A stretch of DNA of 64,000 nucleotides from Rhyzopertha dominica (GCA_025024175.1 QCXZ01000041.1:6319786-6383785); one strand, 5' to 3'. Positions 21,514 through 33,752 are shown, counted from the first letter of the stretch. Notes: generated by a model not told the origin, from the letters alone. A program made the numbers and translations.

Positions 21514-21527
21514 ATGATTCAACCTTA
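21514..21527 (+). repeat. 14-bp direct repeat, right flank of fold-back element
   Basis: ATGATTCAACCTTA, identical to 20814-20827. The first two bases also fit the palindrome arm. Confidence 0.65.
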
Positions 21528-21779
21528 GTTTCCATTTACAATTTCGATTAGGCAAATCATTTGTACTTCTTCTTCTCTCATCTTCATTTCTTAATTCATC
21601 TTCCGGCTTCAACAAGTGCAATCCAAAATGAAGTGTTCTTCGGAGGAGAATGGNTNTGGAAAACCGCATTAAAGCCCAAAATNAAAGTTTTCGCATCCCG
21701 TCANCCAGAGAAAATAAAAAATAATTCTCAGCCCAGGTGAATCTACTTTTAATTANCGACTAATACCAATGTCCACTGT

Positions 21780-22010
21780 TTGCGAAAGGAAAATAATATC
21801 GTTACGAAAAACGACAGTATCGAATAGCCACGCGGGGGAGTAGNGCCTGCATCACAGCCCGCTATAATTGAAGATTAAGCCCTTTTGGCATATGGACTAA
21901 CTCGGGAAGCTTGGATTACGGGCTTAACCGGGACTAAACAGGCGCGGCAATCATTAATATTTTGATAGCGGGAGCAGGGGACTTTAATTAATAAAGCGCG
22001 ATGATTAGAT
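21780..22010. promoter_or_regulatory. GC-richer island 8 with clustered K50 homeodomain-type sites
   Basis: TAAGCC (21876-21881), GGATTA (21913-21918) and GGCTTA (21921-21926) are TAAKCC-type sites as bound by Bicoid, Otx, Goosecoid or Six-class homeodomains. TCATTAATATT, TTTAATTAATAAA and GATGATTAGATTTTATAAA follow within 100 bp. Such clustering suggests a developmental enhancer. No protein-coding frame supports another reading. Confidence 0.35.
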
Positions 22011-23190
22011 TTTATAAAAATAAATTGAATCATGGTGAAATTTTAGATCCTCTGGTATTTCGGAATTAATGGAAAATGTTTTATTCGTTGGTGTGGCAGC
22101 ATGCAGTATTGAAACCGTTAAATATATATCGCACATGGTATGATTCTACATATGCTTTTGTTAAAGTCATGCATTCGTTTCAAAGTTACAGAGGCTAACA
22201 AAGGATGAAAAAAGAACGAATTGATCAAGTGATCAATAAGCCTCGTAAAAGATATCTTAAAAAATTGTACACAAAGTTACTTATAACGGAAATAGTGACT
22301 GTCACAAACCTTCGTTTATTATCCAGCACGCTTCAACAAAAAAAAATAATTTGATGTCATTTATACGCATTATGCTAGCCATAGTACGGTGGATCATAAC
22401 ATCACACTGAAGATGCTGATGGAATTTGCTTTTTCTAGGTTACTGTCGATAGCCTCGCCAGCTAATGTTACCGATTCCTGCGGAACCACGTGTATAATTT
22501 ATTATGCTTGCAACCGTCTACATTTCCAACATTATGCCTGCCTTTTGAAGGATACTGTGAAACCGTTATGAAAGAGATTTTGCAATAAAGTTGTATTACA
22601 AAGACTATCAGAGACTACGCAAATCGCAACAGATCATCTCTGGTTTCTCGTTATAAGTTTTGCAGGCAAACATAGATTGAAATTCATTTGCTGTTCCCAC
22701 CTGAAAAGTACGAGCAAGGACAAAACTCAGCTAAGTATGTGCACTAAAAAGGCCAAAAAGGTGATAGGGACGTGCACCAGAAGACTGGTATCAATAGTAG
22801 CAGGTGACAATGTTTTAATAGGTAATAAATTATAATTTAAGGTGTTTCTTTCTAGTACTTTATTTATCTTTATTTTTTGTGATAATTATAGGCGTCAGTG
22901 AGTTTGACAGAGAAAAAAGGATCTAGTCAACTTTACTAAGAGTATTCATAGAAAAAAAGGGAAATTTAGTATAGGAATTAGGCATAGCAAGTATCAAGAT
23001 TTTGTCACCAATAATTTAGTGATGTCAGGCCTACAAAATTTAATTTTAAAAGGGTACATTTTGAATCAGTTTATAGTGGTTTATAGAAAAAATAGCATTA
23101 ACCACCTATACAGTATCAAATAAGAAAACGTGTAGATAAATTATTTGTATTCGTTTATAAATGACCTTTTTAGTCAATTTACCAGTTAAA
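22011..23190. other. AT-rich, possibly upstream part of a LINE relic
   Basis: Short frames only (for example 22389-22571, plus). From about 22860 the sequence may belong to the non-LTR relic that becomes recognisable at 23.2 kb, but no endonuclease motif was identified. Confidence 0.3.
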
Positions 23191-23199
23191 ACCAAATCA

Positions 23200-23900
23200 T
23201 GGATTATTATCCCCTTGGTTCACCAAACAGATCATCTAAGGCAAATACAAGAAGTCTGACTGTCCTTTAGAATGTGAGACGTACGTACTTAATGAAATTA
23301 AACAATCTGTGCAACGTGCACACGTGTCGAGAATTGGTTGAAAAAATTTATCTTCTAATACACATGGTTTCTGGGCCTATGTAAATGTAGAAAAATGACA
23401 CACCCGAATATTCAATCAATGACTAGAAATTATGTAATTATGGATAATCGTCAGGATATTGCTAATTCATAACTTTACTTTTGAGTTTGTAATAGACGAA
23501 GTATTTATCCCCAAGTTAAATCTATTATATGTGAGTGAGTTTATGCTAACCGTTCCATAAATACAAATCTAGTTTATGTCACGCAATAAATAGCTGAAAG
23601 TATTGATATTGGAGGACAGGTTGGTGCAGTATAGCTTGGCGTTAGCAAGGCTTTTGACTCTTGTACAAATTGTGTACAACAGGTTTCCTTAGTGAATTAG
23701 TTATCTCTCTGCAATAGCTCCTAAGTGGGATATGCCAGTATGAGCTGTATACAGATAAAAAAGCCATTTAGCGCTACCAAGTGCTCCTCAAGGTTAAGTG
23801 TTGGGACCTCTATTATTTAATTTATTTATTAATCGCAACGTAAATGACTTTTGTATGCTGATGTTATTTTTTATGTTAAAAAGTTAGGCGAAATTTGAAA
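23200..23900 (+). pseudogene. jockey/CR1-like LINE reverse transcriptase relic
   Basis: At 23208-23240 the frame reads PPWFTKQII, the linker between endonuclease and reverse transcriptase in jockey-type elements. THGFWAYV follows at about 23350. At about 23778-23833 SAPQG-stop-VLGPLLFNLFIN matches the reverse transcriptase block normally read as GVPQGSVLGPLLFNLFIN, here with a stop replacing the serine. Many stops and frameshifts lie between. The catalytic YADD block is not recovered, though ATGCTGATG at 23858 may be its remnant. Confidence 0.72.
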
Positions 23901-24369
23901 AATATTTAATATAATAATAATTACACTTTAGTCAGAGCAGTCATGGTTTGCGAGCGTAGTATGGAGTCCGCATTATGATATACATATAAATACGAGTAGT
24001 TTAGAGACCTCATAAAAATTTTTTTCGGGTATCAACTCCATTGACCCGTTGCACTGTTTTATCTGTCAAGTGCGCGAAATAACGTTTTGATGCATTCACC
24101 AGTTTACATTATGTGTCGTAGTTTTGAGGACTTGCACGAATATTTTGACATAATTCCATACTATAATTACGCAGATAAAAAGCTAACTCATTTGCTTGTA
24201 GTAATATTCTGTTTTGTTGCTGTATATAGCTTTTTAAGGGCTAAATAAGGTATGTAGCCACATTCAGAATATTTTTAAGTTTAAATCAATTCTTTTTATT
24301 CCATTGAACTTTATCAGCAAGGCGGACACCTTAATTACCTCCGTAAACAATTGTACACGATTTGCCCAA

Positions 24370-24860
24370 TGTCAGTTTACTAAAAGCCAAAATAGGTGCT
24401 TGAGTGTCCAAGTCGCTCCACTACGAACAACCCCAACAACCATAACGACCGTTCGCCGCTAAGCAGCGTTACCTACATGTGTAAAGAAGTCCCGAGAGCA
24501 GGACGGACTCGCTTTATAGTGCGCTTAACCGCCGTGCTTTTTTACGATTACCGTGCCGGATGGGGAGCTTTCCTAAATGCCGCCGTTCCTACCCTTGTCT
24601 TCAAATGGGGAATGATTGACCCTTATATCAACGCGTCTCTTCGGACTCATCAAAATCACTGTCAATATCTCCCGCCCGTTCTCGGGGAAAGATGGTCCTT
24701 TTCTTTATTTTATTACGGTTTCAATTTCCTTTAAGTAAAAGTAGTTGGCCGTGCTCGTAAATGAGGGAGCGGGGCCGCAGTTTAACTCTCATCTCGCAGG
24801 TTACGAGTTTGTATTTAGGAGCTGTGAAGGAAACGCGATATTTGATGGATGAGTGCGTTT
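24370..24860. promoter_or_regulatory. GC-richer island 9
   Basis: A GC-rich block holding an open frame of 112 codons (24396-24734, plus) that has no recognised domain and no evident splice signals. Either an unrecognised coding exon or non-coding. Regulatory role inferred from similarity in composition to the other islands. Confidence 0.22.
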
Positions 24861-25009
24861 TATGCGCTTCTTAAAACGCTCCTTTGGTTAAATAAAGATT
24901 TTGAATGACTGGCTTAATACCGTATAGAAAGAACGTGCGGAATAGCTATTAATTTGGAATACTCACAAAAGTGAAGGAATAAACGGATATAGATCTGCTA
25001 CAAACGTAC

Positions 25010-25260
25010 AGTCAAAGGTCCTTTTAATAGGCGACTTCAATTGAAAATCCTGCATCAAAGACCATGCAGCAGAAATTGGGTTAGTTGGAGCTTCCAGATT
25101 TTCTACTTCTTCTCAACCGTGAAAGAATAAGAAGTAATCAAAACCTAAGCCATATACATGGTGACATATATGGAGTAGTTATACATCCTCAGTAAAAAGT
25201 GCAGCAGAAATTACAATAAGTACTTTAAGCACTTCACCCTACACATTTCACCTTTAGCAT
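25010..25260 (+). pseudogene. possible LINE endonuclease fragment
   Basis: VQSKVLLIGDFN is encoded at about 25009-25046. The LIGDFN block is typical of the apurinic-type endonuclease of non-LTR elements, where D and N are catalytic. A stop follows at once and the remaining domain is not recovered. Weak single-motif evidence. Confidence 0.28.
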
Positions 25261-25269
25261 CTGCAGCAT

Positions 25270-26680
25270 GTTTTGCGTGTATACTGTCCTACCCGAATAA
25301 AATGATTAGATATCTACACGAAGCTCGCAGAAACATACGGTATACCTTGTGTTAAATTACCTAAAAGTGGTCGACGAAGAATATTAAACCAGTGTAAAGA
25401 ACGCTAAAGGCAAAGTTGAAATTACACGGCGAAATTTAGAACCAAGATTTGTTTTTTTTTCAAAGACGGCCGTTTTATAAAAAATATCCCGACAAGACGT
25501 TGTGTTCCGAAAGGAAGGAAGTCACCAAAATATAACTTGGCACAATCGGGAAAGTTTCCCAGATGTCTAATTCATTTCGTCTGTAAACTGGTAGTTATGA
25601 ATGATGAAAAACACTTCCGTTAATCCCATTCAGAAAAAAAGAAACCATGGATTTTATACAGACGACATGGAAAATACACCAACTTGTCTAGGTCAAATTT
25701 AGGTTTAAGGACAAAATTATAGTATTGTGTGCAATTTCTGAAGCCAGAATGATCGCACGATCTTACATTGGTCGTGTTGGTGAAAAGTCCTTATCTATAG
25801 AACTTTATATTAAACAATGTCCCCCTAAACACATCACATATATCATGCTAATTGATTGAGAGACTTGTATATCGTAAATAAATTAGATAATCTTTTCAAT
25901 GTTCAGCAAGCTCAACCAACGGAAGATTTTTTATGAATATTGAACAGATAATTATGCTGCAAGGGTTGGGAAGCTGCAAATAAAGACCGATCACTGCATT
26001 GCATTTTTTAAGCTGAAAAGTTTGCTACATCGAATTATTTTCAGTTTTGGTGACACGTTAGAATCTTTGACAAACTAATACAAATTACAGATTATGGTAC
26101 CCACACTGTTTAAAACCTACAACTGGTGAAGCAGTTGTTGTAAATTACTTTAGTAAATGGTGCTACAGCAAAAAATTGTTAAAAATGTTTTATAAGAAAA
26201 AATGATATCATTTAGCATTATACAAAGTTATTGACGACATTTGTAAAACTATGGATTGCTTGAAGAACTATGAGCAATAAACCTTAGAAAGTTTGCCTTG
26301 CATGTTATAAGCTCTAAGTTTAGTTAAGGTTTTGCAAATGAAAAAAAAATACAATCATAACAGTGACTTGGGGGAGGGTTACAATAGGTCCACAGACCCA
26401 AGGTTAATATGGTAATAATAATTCTTGGGGCTTACTTTCTAAATGTTTTTGAGAAGATTTAGACGGACAAACCTAAATTGCCATATTGTGGCTGATAAAC
26501 ATCAATGTGTTTTCCTCTATAGTATAGTGCAGTTGCCAGCCAATGATGACATCATTAACATAGCCTTCTAGATCTCAAAAATGACATTTCTGACAACTTC
26601 TAAGACAAGGTTCTATTTCCTGCATTTTAGGATACTTTTTGTAGAATCTATGGAAAATGGAACGAGTGATTCTATACTGT
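25270..26680. other. AT-rich, no gene recognised
   Basis: All frames are interrupted. Some stretches (25730-25860) read like weak protein fragments but match nothing I know. May include upstream parts of the Tc1-like relic. Confidence 0.35.
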
Positions 26681-26689
26681 TGTCTATGG

Positions 26690-27020
26690 CGTCTTGGTAA
26701 GCAAGAAGTATGGGAAGGCAACGTAGTAAAAGACGCGTTCATCAACCGCACCGTTGGAGTAATCGTGTGGGAATATTTTTAATGACGGTAGATCACTTTT
26801 GGTCTTCATAGACAACTTGACCGCGAAGTAGGAAGTACTGTAACTAGACACCTTATCCTACCATAAGATACTGCTCCCCAGTTTCTTTTTTTTTCTGAAA
26901 AAACCGCAATGCTCGACCACATAGGGTACATTCTCCTAAGACATTAGCAGTCTTTAATTACTCTATAGGTACTAGTAGCTTGGCATGAGATACGTCAAGA
27001 GGTGTTAATGAGTTCTTGCT
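26690..27020 (+). pseudogene. Tc1-like transposase relic
   Basis: Reading across frames gives NRTVGVIVW (about 26737-26770), then NDGRSLLVFIDNLTAK (about 26782-26830), then ARPHR near 26910 and AWHEIRQEVLMSS near 26978-27020. This order corresponds to the W-G-G, DGRTPLV-I-NLTA, DNARPH and AW--IPQ blocks of insect Tc1-like transposases. At least two frameshifts and several stops are present. No terminal repeats found. Confidence 0.55.
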
Positions 27021-27199
27021 GTCCGACTATCATCCGTTCTTTTATATGAATAATTATTAGATGTCCTTAGTTCTATGATAGTCATTGTAATTTGTATAGA
27101 TGATTAAAATTAAGATTATAAATAGTTTTCTTCATTACAGAGTAGCATGTGACAGTTAGTGCTTTTAGTAAACAGTTTACGGAATCGGTGGCACCATTT

Positions 27200-28100
27200 A
27201 CAAAGTAAATGCAGTAAGAGCGTGATTCCCTTGCAGCCTGCTTCCGTGATGGATTATTATTTGAAATGTATCCCCGCTTCCTAAATTCGTTAGCCCTCGA
27301 AAAACGAGGGCGTAATCCGTTGTTGAACTTTCTTTTGAGACGGGATAAAAAGGGCAACGAACAAACATATCTTAAGAACTTTAGCAAAGATCCGTACGCG
27401 AACATAAATATATAAAAACGGGGAGGCGGAAATTCTCCAGCAGAAATTCGAAGTGACGTGCAACCTGACGGCCAGGCGCGCTAACCACTTGGGACCCCGA
27501 GAAACAAACGGAACCGGCTCCATATTCTTTCGCAAAACGAGTTACCACCTCACGACGTGCATTAGCTCCACGGATGAGGCGCGCTATTTTTGTTTTGCAA
27601 TATTCGCGTTAGTTTTGCCGCCGCACGTGGAATTGCATTAAGGGCCGCTTTGCCCAGAGACGAGCCCGCCTGAACAAACCAAGACGTAAAGTCGATACTA
27701 ATACAGCCCGATTGGCAGAACGAAAGACAATATAAGAGGATAGACAAACACTCCACAAAGATCGAAATAAAGGGCCGCTTCACGGCCGAAGACGTAATTT
27801 AAACAGAAATAACCCAAAATGAGTCTGGCGCACACAATGCCGCGTGACTTCGAACTCTTTCGCGTTCCCGCTCCTCCAGAATCTATTCCGACAAAACGGT
27901 AATGTAATGGACGGTTTCGTCGTTCCAGGGGATGCGCACTTCATTAGGGTGTTTTGTTTACGTAACGGTGCAGCGGTCCATTATGGTAATTCGGTAAATG
28001 ATGGAAACCCGGCCCAAATACGGACGGTAACTTTGTTAATCTGCTACGCCCTTTCAGGCCAACTCTTACCCCACACGTGTAGTAAAGAATTTTTCAGGCC
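27200..28100. promoter_or_regulatory. GC-richer island 10, longest in window, with TATA-like site
   Basis: About 900 bp of raised GC with open frames on both strands (27290-27535 minus, 27562-27783 minus, 27844-28200 plus, 118 codons), none recognised. TATAAAAA at 27411-27418 is followed by CTCCAG about 25 bp on and GACGTG at 27454, a layout loosely like a TATA-driven insect core promoter on the plus strand. Not proven. Confidence 0.25.
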
Positions 28101-28589
28101 NGAGTTAGATTCAAATCCTAGTCTTTTTGGGTTATTTTTTCAGCTGGTTGATGAAATAAACAGTGAGCCTTTGATGGCAGCAACTTTGGGTTGGCGTTGA
28201 ATAACTTTAAACACTTACGGTCGCACATCTGATCCTATCTGTTCGAAGAAAGCTCATCTTTGGTATAGGAAGATAATTGTTATCCTGCTTTAGATCTCAT
28301 TCCTGTTTAGTAATACATTTGACTTTTGTAATTAAAAAAAATAATTTCCTTTTTTTATGCGAGCACTTCGCTACCACTGAGTGACCTTTTCTAAATGACA
28401 TTAAAAACTTCTCTTATTCCAAATTTTACGAACATTTTTATTCCATTTTGAATTCTACGGTTCCTATAGTAAACTACGACACTATAAAGCGCAACAAACA
28501 TTCTTTTTAGTTCGATACAGATATTATTGGTTATATTCAGCAAAAGGTTAAACAAACTAGGATAGAGTATTTTTATCACCAATTTCGTT

Positions 28590-28800
28590 TGTTGATAGTA
28601 TGATAGTGCTTATAGGCTTTATGTGAGTGGAAATGAAAATTCGATTGGCAACGAAACCAGCAAATTTTGGTCCTTTTTATACAATAAACGTGGTAAAACT
28701 CCTACAGCAGGAGTTATGAAATTAGAAATCAGAAACTATAGTCAATGATTTTGCCGATTATTTTAAAATTGCCATGAGAGTAAATGCTTCCATCATTAAG
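28590..28800 (+). pseudogene. LINE linker-region fragment
   Basis: SKFWSFLYNKRGKTPTAGVM is encoded at about 28650-28710, followed after a frameshift by NDFADYFKIA. This FW...(K/R)--......FADYF pattern is the segment just before the reverse transcriptase of jockey/CR1-type LINEs. Too short to assign further. Confidence 0.42.
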
Positions 28801-28842
28801 ATTACTATGTCTTTGGGAAATGGCAACTGCTTACCCAACACT

Positions 28843-28930
28843 GACAAAAAATAATTGATTTGGCCGTATCGATGCTGGTCAAATAATACGTCCAAAAAGT
28901 GTCTCACACAAGTTTGAACAATACTTTTTC
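28843..28930 (+). repeat. possible diverged relative of the 20.9 kb palindrome arm
   Basis: CACTGACAAAAAATAATTGA and, later, CTCACACAAGTTTGAACAA correspond in order and spacing to CACTGACAAAAAATTAATAG and CTGACACAAGTTCAAACAA in the left arm (20904 on). The hammerhead-like middle is not conserved. Confidence 0.3.
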
Positions 28931-29049
28931 CTGGTACCTAGGAATACGACTGCGATATTAGAAAAGGAATGTAGATACAATTAATGTCNAATAAGGGATA
29001 TCTCACTGAAGTTTTAAATCTCTCTTTCCACAATGTTACATTTGTGTTG

Positions 29050-30410
29050 ACATTACCAGCAAGTTGTAAAGGGGGTCCTATTATATACTAAATTTAATTT
29101 AATGTAACGAAACTCGATTTTTTTTGAGCTCGAAAGCTGAACTGTTACCTTACCAAATATATTTAATAACACGCTACCAACTACAAAGCATTCTATAATT
29201 GTACATCCTGTAATCGAAAGATAATTTAGCTTCTTCGATATCATCCATAGTTTGCAACACTTGTTGTTTCTTTTAAGTGTTGAATTATTAACGACACCAC
29301 AATGAAAGTTTGCTTAAGATTTTTTCATTAGCAGATTCATTTACGCACAACTTATTGGCCTGTACCAACTCCCTGTACATAATCGATGCATAAAAATATG
29401 TATTAAACGAAATTCTTCTTTATTTTGTAAGTTAAAGTCTACAGAACAATTGTTTAATCAAATGCAATATGTCTAATGTTGTAGTGCGTTAACTTCAAAT
29501 TATAGGTAGATGTGCCTTTCTGAGCACTGTATTTTGTTACAAGTGGATTATTCTATAATAAAGCTGAAGCAAGCTAGAAGCTATAGGAGTTCATGCCTAT
29601 TATCAAAAATATGACTTATGATTCTCAAACTTACTTATGAAGCACCTACCGATTAATATTAACCAAAACTTCTGGAAAAGCCAAAGTCTTGTTTTATATT
29701 TTCATATGTGTATTGGCATTTATAAACTTACAGCGACAATTCTATTTCCCGTATGCTTTAAGAGATTATACCTATAAGAAGTTTTAAAGCACTTGCGGTA
29801 ATTGCTATGAAAGTACTGAAATGTAAAAATTTAAGAACTCTAAATATGATTTCGGTTATTAGTGCACTATGAGTAACTATAAAAATGTCCAAAAGTCATG
29901 GAATGGAAATCGTTAGTTGTTTGAATGTCCAGTGAAATGATTCGGTGCTTTTTCTTCGTACGTGCGAGAAGCGTATATTTGTTCCAGAAGAAAAAAAAAC
30001 GGCATACTTATCGTTTATATAAGATGCTTCCATTGCCGATTATAAAGAGCCAGTGCTTAAAACACAGAAATGTGTAAAAAGGTAAAATAACAATTTAAAC
30101 AGAACCATAATAATAGATAATGGTGCACAGTAGCAATTACCTATAGATTTTGGGGCTTATAAGATATGTAATTTTGGATTACACATACAATAATTGTTTC
30201 GTGTTGGTATATCATATAATATGAACCTTTACTTACTAGACGTTTTTTAGTAGCAGAGCGGAGCAAGCTTTAAAAACCAACTACCAACATACAAATATGT
30301 GATATTAAAAAAATTCTAACCTTTCAACTCGTTAAGTTCATTATGCGGCATTATATAATTTTTGTAACTGCCGCTAAAGCTAATTCTCCCCTAGCTGCGT
30401 GCTAGAGATA
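29050..30410. other. AT-rich, no gene recognised
   Basis: Short frames only. No repeat boundary or motif seen. Confidence 0.45.
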
Positions 30411-30419
30411 TAAAAACAC

Positions 30420-30860
30420 CAGATAGGGGTTAATTAATCAATACGGAAGAAGTAAGGGTCATATTTATGGCTGTAGGGGTCAAAAGCCAAAGGGTAAACC
30501 CCCGGGTTGCCGTTGTGCAACTTGTTACACCAAAGGGGATTTTGGGGCCTGGAAGAGCTATTTGAATTGACCCGCAAAACTGTAGTTAGACACTCATGGA
30601 AGTAAAAACTTCAAAAAGCATTACTTCGTGCAGCAAAGATCCCATTCTGATGGTGTATTGCACTGATGCAACGGGAGATCGAGTTCAAACGGCTCGAGAT
30701 GTTAATAATTTAAAGAGGGAGCTAACATCGAGGAAACTTTCATTAAAGTTTAATTCTTTGTGTAGCCCGGCGTGATACCTGTTTCACAGCGCCTGCTTCA
30801 TTGGGGGTCAGATAAATTTAATTTGCAAAAGCGAATAAACTGTCGTGGAATGGAGTTTCT
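30420..30860. promoter_or_regulatory. GC-richer island 11 with nuclear-receptor-type half sites
   Basis: GGGTCA half sites occur at 30456-30461, 30477-30482 and 30805-30810, the second inside AGGGGTCAAAAGCC followed by AGGGTAAA, similar to a nuclear-receptor direct repeat. TTAATTAATCAAT at 30430 and TTTAATTTGC near 30818 are homeodomain-type cores. Enhancer-like by motif content only. Confidence 0.28.
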
Positions 30861-30899
30861 GCAGATTAGCTTTACCTTTTGCTACTTGGATTCAACATT

Positions 30900-31820
30900 A
30901 TACTTACTGGGCGACAGCGGGCCAATTATGCTATTAGGTTAAAAGATAAACCAATTTGTCCACAAAGATGAAGATTTCGTTTTTCTAATAAAGGTTGAAA
31001 TGTCTACGTGGCTACATGATACAAATTTTTCGATAAGTATTTTTAAAGAACTGCACGTTTTGGGTATACAAAATTCTGACCAAACCAAATACAATTAAGA
31101 CAAGCTTACTTTATCTTATTGAATTAAGTGAATTAAGCATGTTATTACATGATTAACGCTTCTTTGTAGTTGAAACAATAATTAGTCGTCGGATTGACAA
31201 TATATATTTGCCAAGAGCTGGGAGAAGAGGAAGATTTGTTAGGAAACAAGATACTTACAGAAGATGAAATATCGCCAACTGCTTACTAGGACTCACCTGC
31301 AACAAAGAAGAAAAAGTTAGCTACATCATATGTTAAAAAAAGATCGCAAAATGTACTTAGTTGGTCAGATGGAAGGTATGCTTAAAACTCATATTATCGC
31401 AGTAAAATTCGTTATTAGTGTAATGGTATTTCGGTACCGACCGTCGTAGTAAACACTATTCCGAACAGGTGGTTGGTATCGATACAATAGCAAAAAAGGC
31501 ATGATAGTAGCAAACTCGTTCATTATTGTCGGATTGTTTTAGCAGTTGACTTACACTATTCATTTTTATGCAAACTTAACCCCATGAAAGTTGTTATAAC
31601 CTATATTGGGAACTGTAGCGATGTATAACCCGCACAAGCTCTTAAATCTGCCTTGTATTTATGTTACTGTATGACAATCGTATGCTTGGGCAAGCATATT
31701 GCATGTGTGTTATAAGCTATAGTTTTTCCTCCACAAGCAATCAAAATCGGCATTTTACAAAGTAAGCACACCAAAGTTAGGGTAATAGAGCAGGAAAGGA
31801 TAAGCTAGCAGCTATAGACC
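30900..31820. other. AT-rich, no gene recognised
   Basis: No open frame of note and no recognisable repeat. Confidence 0.45.
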
Positions 31821-31828
31821 GTCTTTAC

Positions 31829-32240
31829 TTAAGCTAGAAGAGACCTTGATACTCTGAAGCTCTTGTTGGGGTTCTTTAGGTCAGGTCCATCCTCCAGCAT
31901 GAAACTCAAGCTTCCCTTGGTTAAAAACAGATAATTCGAGCTCCCCGCCACTTCATCGTTCTTGCCGTCAAAAACACCAAACGAAGAACAAGTGGTTGAT
32001 GACGTAAGCTGTTGGCGATCTGTGGGAGAACCACTTACCAACAGCCAAAATGTGCTGAATGGAACCCTAGAGTTCATAGTGTTGCAAGCCTTTGTGACGT
32101 TGAGTGAAGCTTTGGGATTAGGCCTTATCTCCGTCATGTCAAAGAGAGTCAACAGAACTACGCAGAAGGTCACACTGTATTCTATCACGGACGCATTTCA
32201 AGGGATGAATGGCGTGCGAAACATAACAAATAAATGAGAG
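31829..32240. other. segment open on both strands, unrecognised
   Basis: The minus strand is open for 119 codons (32188-31829) without an ATG at its upstream edge; the first codon is GTG. The plus strand is open for 91 codons (31962-32237). The minus peptide starts hydrophobic (SVTFCVVLLTLF) and has several N-glycosylation-like NVT/NKS sites. A single internal exon is possible, but splice signals are weak and an open run of this length can arise by chance. Confidence 0.22.
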
Positions 32241-32249
32241 TCCTAAATC

Positions 32250-33390
32250 TGTACACAATTCCAAACCGCAGCTCATAAGAGGAAAAAGAATAATGCAACC
32301 GCGCTAAATTAACACTATGTCATCTCTCTACCCCAGCAAAGACCCGGCAGTGTATCTGGGAGAGAAAGAAATGTCTGGTGTATGCTGGTTCAATCAATCA
32401 ATTAATCAACATTAGTTACGTAGGTCGCACGGGATGCTTTTCCACACCATTTTTATCAACGCAGCTTGAACATCGGGTGGAATGTATACAAAAACTGTGG
32501 TTTCCTTTTATTCCCAAGATGAGTGGTCAGCCTTTTCCGAATGCAGATGATGCTGTTGTTGCATTCGAAAACCTTTCTATCTGAGTTAGCCCAAGAACAG
32601 TGGAGTTTTTAGAATGCAGGCTTTCACGACCGTTGTTCGTCGTAGAAAGTTCTTCCGGCGGAATTGATGCTGTGATCGTATCGGCTTCTTCAGAAGGAAT
32701 CTGACTGGTGAATTCAACCTTTGTCTTCTCTTATTGCATAGTAGCTGTTCCATTTGGCTGGTTACGTGTTTGCAAATGCAGACAGATTTGCGATGGCCGA
32801 ACACGTAGTAGGAGGTACACAACACATAATCGAGCATGACAACGTTAGGGCCCTCGTGAAGAGTAGCAATTACCATTGTGAAAGAATCTTTGGAGATAGT
32901 AAAGCAGTCCAACAATTTTAACACAGATGACGGCTATCGCTTGAGCAGAATTTAGAAGCTACTATATAGGAGAAGACAATGAATGAATCAGATTATTTCT
33001 GAAGAAGCCGACAGTATGATCTGCGAAACGTTAAAAGTAAATTCTAAGACCATGGCAACAAACCCGGAAGGACTTTCTACGAGTGGAATTCTTGTTTTAA
33101 GAAATGGTTCATTAGAATCCTTATTTACTATTTATTATTACAGTTTGTAAAACTTTTCGGTGTACTACTGTAAATCTGTGCAAACAAAATGACATTGCAG
33201 CACACTCTTGGACATTCCACAGTGTCTCAGCACTGTTGGTTCATAAAACGCAATGAATTTTAAATGCTAGTGACGAAGCTCGAAATAATAAAATTAATGG
33301 GCTCGTAAAGCGAACACTTTGTTAAAAATACGGCAAGGAAAGCATTCTGCTTAATTGTTATTAACAGCTAGAACTGCAATGTACATAAAA
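32250..33390. other. no gene recognised
   Basis: The frames 32378-32584 (plus) and 32586-32924 (minus, 112 codons) are open but match nothing recognised. Confidence 0.35.
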
Positions 33391-33399
33391 GAGGTTCAT

Positions 33400-33752
33400 A
33401 AAGACGCATAATGCAGACGTGCCGTGAGTCCTCAAGACTAAGCCCCGAATAAAAAAGGTGGCGCACTGTAGTTATTTTCATTTCATTACGTCTCACTAAT
33501 TAAATGAGTTTAATTTTAACTACTATTTCACGCCCGACCTGAAGAGCTCTTTATCCCAAGCCCGCCAAGTTTTTAAGTTCTTTCAGAAGGGCTCTTCGCA
33601 TTAATTTCCTGGCCGCTATCTCATGAATGCTTTCTGCTGCAGAATCGGCAACGAAAACCCTTTTCCATCCCTTTGTGTCCGGCGCATTGAAATAATAATT
33701 TGCTGTTTGCGGCTTGCATGTTCGACAGTGCATGCGAGTTGGTTGTTTGCAG
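33400..33752. promoter_or_regulatory. GC-richer island 12
   Basis: A raised-GC block directly upstream of the candidate exon pair at 33753-34005. The minus-strand frame 33551-33799 (82 codons) is unrecognised. It ends in a good splice-acceptor-like TTGTTTGCAG. Could be intronic enhancer or flanking exon sequence. Confidence 0.22.

Noticed and set aside
24396..24734. 112-codon plus-strand open frame as a gene
   Set aside because: No recognised domain, no splice signals and location inside a GC-richer island; kept only as part of the island.
28101..28125. GATTCAAATCC as a tRNA B box
   Set aside because: No A box or cloverleaf arms at the required spacing; no tRNA gene was found anywhere in the window.
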